Shown: positions 13,636 through 15,549 of the stretch, one piece after another
How positions within the stretch are numbered: the stretch's first letter is position 1
How the letters are laid out: the number at the start of each line of letters is the position of its first letter
Assembly: GCA_018221245.1 (NCBI GenBank)
Contig: JAAOYH010000091.1
Span: 1 to 15,549 of the forward strand
Reading direction: 5' to 3'
Origin: Candidatus Woesearchaeota archaeon
Lineage (GTDB): Archaea > Nanobdellota > Nanobdellia > Woesearchaeales > UBA525
DNA length: 15,549 nt
Program-made: the position numbers and the translations under genes
The notes under the pieces: model-generated
The model's input: only the letters and a program-made list of their open reading frames with translations
The model's database searches: none
What the model was told of the DNA's origin: nothing

Positions 13636-14679
13636 ATGCGTATCAAGACAATACCTGAGGATTTCCTGGTGGAGGAGGTGGCTAACCACGACCTCATCGC
13701 ACACGGCGAACACGTTCTAATTCTTTTAGAGAAGAAAGGCTGCACCACAGAACGTGCTGTGCAAGAACTAGCAGATTTCCTCAAGACGCCCAGAAACAGG
13801 TGTGGATACGCAGGCACTAAAGATGCTCTCGCAGTTACGAGACAGTACGTATCAGTGCAGGGTGGTGAGGAGATAGAGAAGCGCCTAGAAAAATTTGTCA
13901 GCTCACGTCTCAAGATAAAAGTTCTAGGCCGTGTCCCTGATAGGTTGAGACTTGGGATGCTCGATGAGAACAAGTTCATCATCATTGTGAGAGAACTAGG
14001 TCCATTACTACAGGAAAAGACGGTGATTCCCAATTATTTCGACGAGCAGAGATTCTCATCATTCAATACAGTAATAGGAAAACTTCTCATCCAAGGAAAG
14101 TTCGACAAGGCGGTTGAGAAGATAGTCGAGACAGATCCTGAGAAAGGCAACCACTTGGAAGCGCACCTCACCAGCAAGGACAATGACTACGTGGGTGCCC
14201 TGCTGAAACTACCCAGAAACATACTTCTGCTATACGTCCACGCTTACCAGAGCCTGCTGTGGAACAAGGTCCTGTCACAGCACATAGAGTCAATCATCGA
14301 AGAACCGACGAAGTTAGAGGGTCCAGTGCCTATAGTCTTACCAACTGGGGACTTACCTCCAGTACAGCTGCCCATGATAGGGTTTGATTCAGATCTCGAC
14401 TCACCCTTCAGGGAACGTTACGAGGCAATTCTAAAAGAGGAAAATATAGAGCAGCAACAGTTCGTGGTAAGGGCAATTCCGTTTCTCACGCTTGAAGGGA
14501 CTGCACGTCAAGCGTTCGTCTCGCTAGAAAACTTCAGCGCGTCTCCTAGAGAGACAGATGAGCTGAATGAAGGGAAGTCCAAACAAATCCTGAAGTTTTC
14601 CCTTAAGAAAGGATCATACGCCACGATAGCTGTCAAGTGTCTGTACGAGCAGGCGATTATCGATGTAGGGCAGCGATGA
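13636..14679 (+). CDS. truD: tRNA pseudouridine(13) synthase TruD
   Basis: 347 residues from the ATG at 13636. The TruD signature GYAGTKDALAVTRQ (57-70) holds the catalytic aspartate at 63, and PNYFDEQRF (132-140) is the second conserved motif. The opening IKTIPEDFLVEE and GEHVLILLEKKGCTT (24-38) also match the family. Known role: converts U13 in the D-arm of certain tRNAs to pseudouridine. The length is close to bacterial TruD and shorter than many archaeal members, so the insertion domain is compact. The frame is open back to 13582, but that extension lies in the preceding gene and lacks family similarity; the ATG at 13636 puts the first residues right at the conserved start. No strong Shine-Dalgarno is visible, so translation is probably coupled to the upstream gene (1-nt gap). 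The 3' end overlaps adk by 23 nt. Confidence 0.93.
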   Translation: MRIKTIPEDFLVEEVANHDLIAHGEHVLILLEKKGCTTERAVQELADFLKTPRNRCGYAGTKDALAVTRQYVSVQGGEEIEKRLEKFVSSRLKIKVLGRVPDRLRLGMLDENKFIIIVRELGPLLQEKTVIPNYFDEQRFSSFNTVIGKLLIQGKFDKAVEKIVETDPEKGNHLEAHLTSKDNDYVGALLKLPRNILLLYVHAYQSLLWNKVLSQHIESIIEEPTKLEGPVPIVLPTGDLPPVQLPMIGFDSDLDSPFRERYEAILKEENIEQQQFVVRAIPFLTLEGTARQAFVSLENFSASPRETDELNEGKSKQILKFSLKKGSYATIAVKCLYEQAIIDVGQR

Positions 14680-15271
14680 TGTCCTGGTAGACTTTCTCTA
14701 TCTCCTGTTCACCATTCACTTTGAGAATCTTATCTTTGTAATGCTCGAAGACGGGCTCTGTTTCGTTGTGATATATATCTAGCCTGTGCTTGGTGGCCTC
14801 TTCTGTGTCGTCAGAACGTGGTACAAGAGGCAATCCATCTACGTCGCAGATGCCTTCCTCTTTAGGAGTCTTGTATTTGATATGGTAATCGTGTCCCTTT
14901 GGGCACTCCCTCCTGCCAGAAATCCTCTCAATACTGGTTTTGTCAGGGACTTCGATGAGAATTACCTTATCTATTGGGGTGATTGTGTCCAGGAACTCTG
15001 ACTGGGTCTTGCTCCTTGGATATCCGTCGAGAATGAAGCCTTCAGGAGCTTTGTCTACTGCTTCCTTGGTGAGTTGGTTCGTTATCCTCTCCGTGATCAG
15101 GTCTCCTTTGTCCATCAGCTCTTTGATCTCCTGGCCTATTCCAGTCTCTGCACGGACCTCTTCTCTTAAGAGTTCGCCCGTGCTGATGTGAGTTATCCCT
15201 AGCTCTTTGGCTAGGAGTTCTGCCTGTGTGCCTTTACCTGCTGCTTGTGGTCCGAATATGAGAAGTCGCAT
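14657..15271 (-). CDS. adk: Adenylate kinase, long-LID bacterial-type
   Basis: 204 residues from the ATG at 15271 (MRLLIFGPQAAGKGTQ). The P-loop is GPQAAGKGT (7-15); ISTGELLREEV (29-39) and LDGYPRSKTQ (81-90) are the AMP-binding segments, and RISGRRECPK starts the LID. Known role: ATP + AMP to two ADP, setting adenylate energy balance. The LID carries C123-x3-H127 and C142-x2-D145, which looks like a Zn site of Cys-His-Cys-Asp type instead of the common CxxC pair. This is the Adk type shared with bacteria, not the AdkA type of methanogens and Sulfolobus. The start is chosen because GGAGGT lies 3 nt upstream; the longer open frame to 15322 has no family similarity. The 3' end overlaps truD, tail to tail. 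Confidence 0.93.
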   Translation of the reverse strand: MRLLIFGPQAAGKGTQAELLAKELGITHISTGELLREEVRAETGIGQEIKELMDKGDLITERITNQLTKEAVDKAPEGFILDGYPRSKTQSEFLDTITPIDKVILIEVPDKTSIERISGRRECPKGHDYHIKYKTPKEEGICDVDGLPLVPRSDDTEEATKHRLDIYHNETEPVFEHYKDKILKVNGEQEIEKVYQDIIAALHR

Positions 15272-15274
15272 GAT

Positions 15275-15280
15275 ACCTCC
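15275..15280 (-). promoter_or_regulatory. Shine-Dalgarno of adk
   Basis: GGAGGT on the minus strand, 3 nt before the ATG at 15271; it decides this start over the upstream ATG at 15322. Confidence 0.75.
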
Positions 15281-15325
15281 CCGTCCGGCCTGTTTAAAAA
15301 TGTTAGCTCTGAGCGCTTGCATAAG

Positions 15326-15335
15326 TTTTATAAAT
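15326..15335 (-). promoter_or_regulatory. TATA box of adk, possibly bidirectional
   Basis: TTTTATAAAT is nearly symmetric. For adk it predicts a start near 15305 and a leader of about 33 nt that includes the Shine-Dalgarno. Read on the plus strand it could serve the RHH gene, with a start near 15357. A second A+T run (TTTAAAAA, about 15293-15300) lies too close to the adk ATG to leave room for the Shine-Dalgarno in a leader. Confidence 0.5.
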
Positions 15336-15371
15336 AAGAAGATACGGTACTACGCTAGTCATACGTTCGAA

Positions 15372-15398
15372 CAGTAATGACAGTGATGACAGTGTTCA
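15372..15398. repeat. Three 9-bp tandem repeats upstream of the RHH gene
   Basis: CAGTAATGA, CAGTGATGA and CAGTGTTCA follow one another without gaps; the third copy is degenerate and runs into the palindrome TCACGTGA (15396-15403). A related ACGTGAG follows at 15414-15420. The position, between the putative promoter and the coding start of a ribbon-helix-helix protein, suits an autoregulatory operator; this is inference. Confidence 0.5.
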
Positions 15399-15439
15399 CG
15401 TGATTATGACACTACGTGAGCACTACAGAGGTAACACGC

Positions 15440-15549
15440 TTGGAACACAAAGATGTGCTGGAGACCGTCAATGTCCGTCTCCCTGAAGAGATTCTGAAAG
15501 TTCTCGATAGCCTCGTAGAGAGAGGCCTATTCTCCAGCAGATCGGAAGC
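15440..15549 (+). CDS. Ribbon-helix-helix (CopG/MetJ-type) regulator, N-terminal part
   Basis: The open frame runs off the window end. The visible protein contains VNVRLPEEILKVLDSLVE, then RGLFSSRSEA, the classic ribbon-helix-helix layout: a strand with alternating residues for DNA contact (VNVRLP), helix 1, a G-containing turn and the S-SRSE start of helix 2. Known relatives are dimeric transcription repressors and antitoxins. The start is uncertain. TTG at 15440 has AGAGGT seven bases upstream (15427-15432), a good match to the archaeal Shine-Dalgarno; GTG at 15416 is in frame but has none; a stop at 15407-15409 closes the frame above both. The C-terminus, which would show whether this is a simple regulator or NikR-like with a ligand domain, is outside the window. 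Confidence 0.75.
   Translation, partial: MEHKDVLETVNVRLPEEILKVLDSLVERGLFSSRSE

Noticed and set aside
15272..15322. Upstream start for adenylate kinase
   Set aside because: The extra 17 residues have no family match, and a strong GGAGGT sits just before the internal ATG.
15383..15389. GTGATGA as the C box of a C/D guide RNA
   Set aside because: No CTGA D box lies within the usual 50-60 nt and no C'/D' pair is visible; the bases belong to the 9-bp repeat.
1..15549. CRISPR arrays, insertion sequences, rRNA, riboswitches
   Set aside because: No spaced direct repeats, transposase motifs, terminal inverted repeats or rRNA segments were recognised by eye.

Overview
The window reads as archaeal chromosome. 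It carries a GatE amidotransferase subunit (the GatDE system is known only from archaea), a VAT/Cdc48-type double AAA+ ATPase, TruD, TATA-box promoters about 25-28 nt upstream of start codons, and a tRNA without an encoded CCA. Gene packing is extreme: convergent genes share or overlap stop codons and genes in series overlap by 4 nt. With several lineage-specific small proteins, this would fit a small-genome archaeon of the DPANN type. That placement is inference; no 16S or ribosomal protein gene is present to fix it.

Layout. (1) 1-2750, + strand: the 3' part of a HerA/VirB4-type ATPase, then a long coiled-coil protein with a Pro/Lys-rich tail, probably one operon. (2) 2770-4476: four small genes in alternating orientation, all of unknown or tentative function. 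The first, on the minus strand, has a possible SecB-like fold. The two on the plus strand (3302-3742, 4135-4476) look A+T-richer than the conserved genes. (3) 4473-8171, minus strand: Cdc48/VAT interrupted by a 462-residue intein with a LAGLIDADG endonuclease, inserted just before the D1 pore loop. (4) 8286-10882, + strand: gatE, then a PHP-domain phosphoesterase in a GTGA overlap. (5) 10883-13118, minus strand: tRNA-Arg(CCU), a PF03706-type membrane protein starting a few bases after the tRNA, and a six-hairpin glycosidase-like protein in an ATGA overlap. (6) 13194-14679, + strand: an A+T-rich unknown gene, then truD one base later. (7) 14657-15271, minus strand: adenylate kinase, overlapping truD tail to tail. 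(8) 15440 to the window end: the start of a ribbon-helix-helix regulator, with three 9-bp repeats upstream.

The genes mix translation and RNA modification (gatE, truD, tRNA-Arg), protein quality control (Cdc48, possibly the SecB-like protein), nucleotide balance (adk), an envelope/glycan pair (PF03706 plus glycosidase) and an ATPase/coiled-coil pair that could form a DNA- or protein-moving machine.

Two kinds of translation start are visible. Most promoter-proximal genes have a TATA box about 25-27 nt before the start codon and no Shine-Dalgarno sequence, so they are probably leaderless. adk, the SecB-like gene and probably the RHH gene have Shine-Dalgarno sequences. No CRISPR array, insertion sequence or rRNA was seen; the intein is the only clear selfish element.
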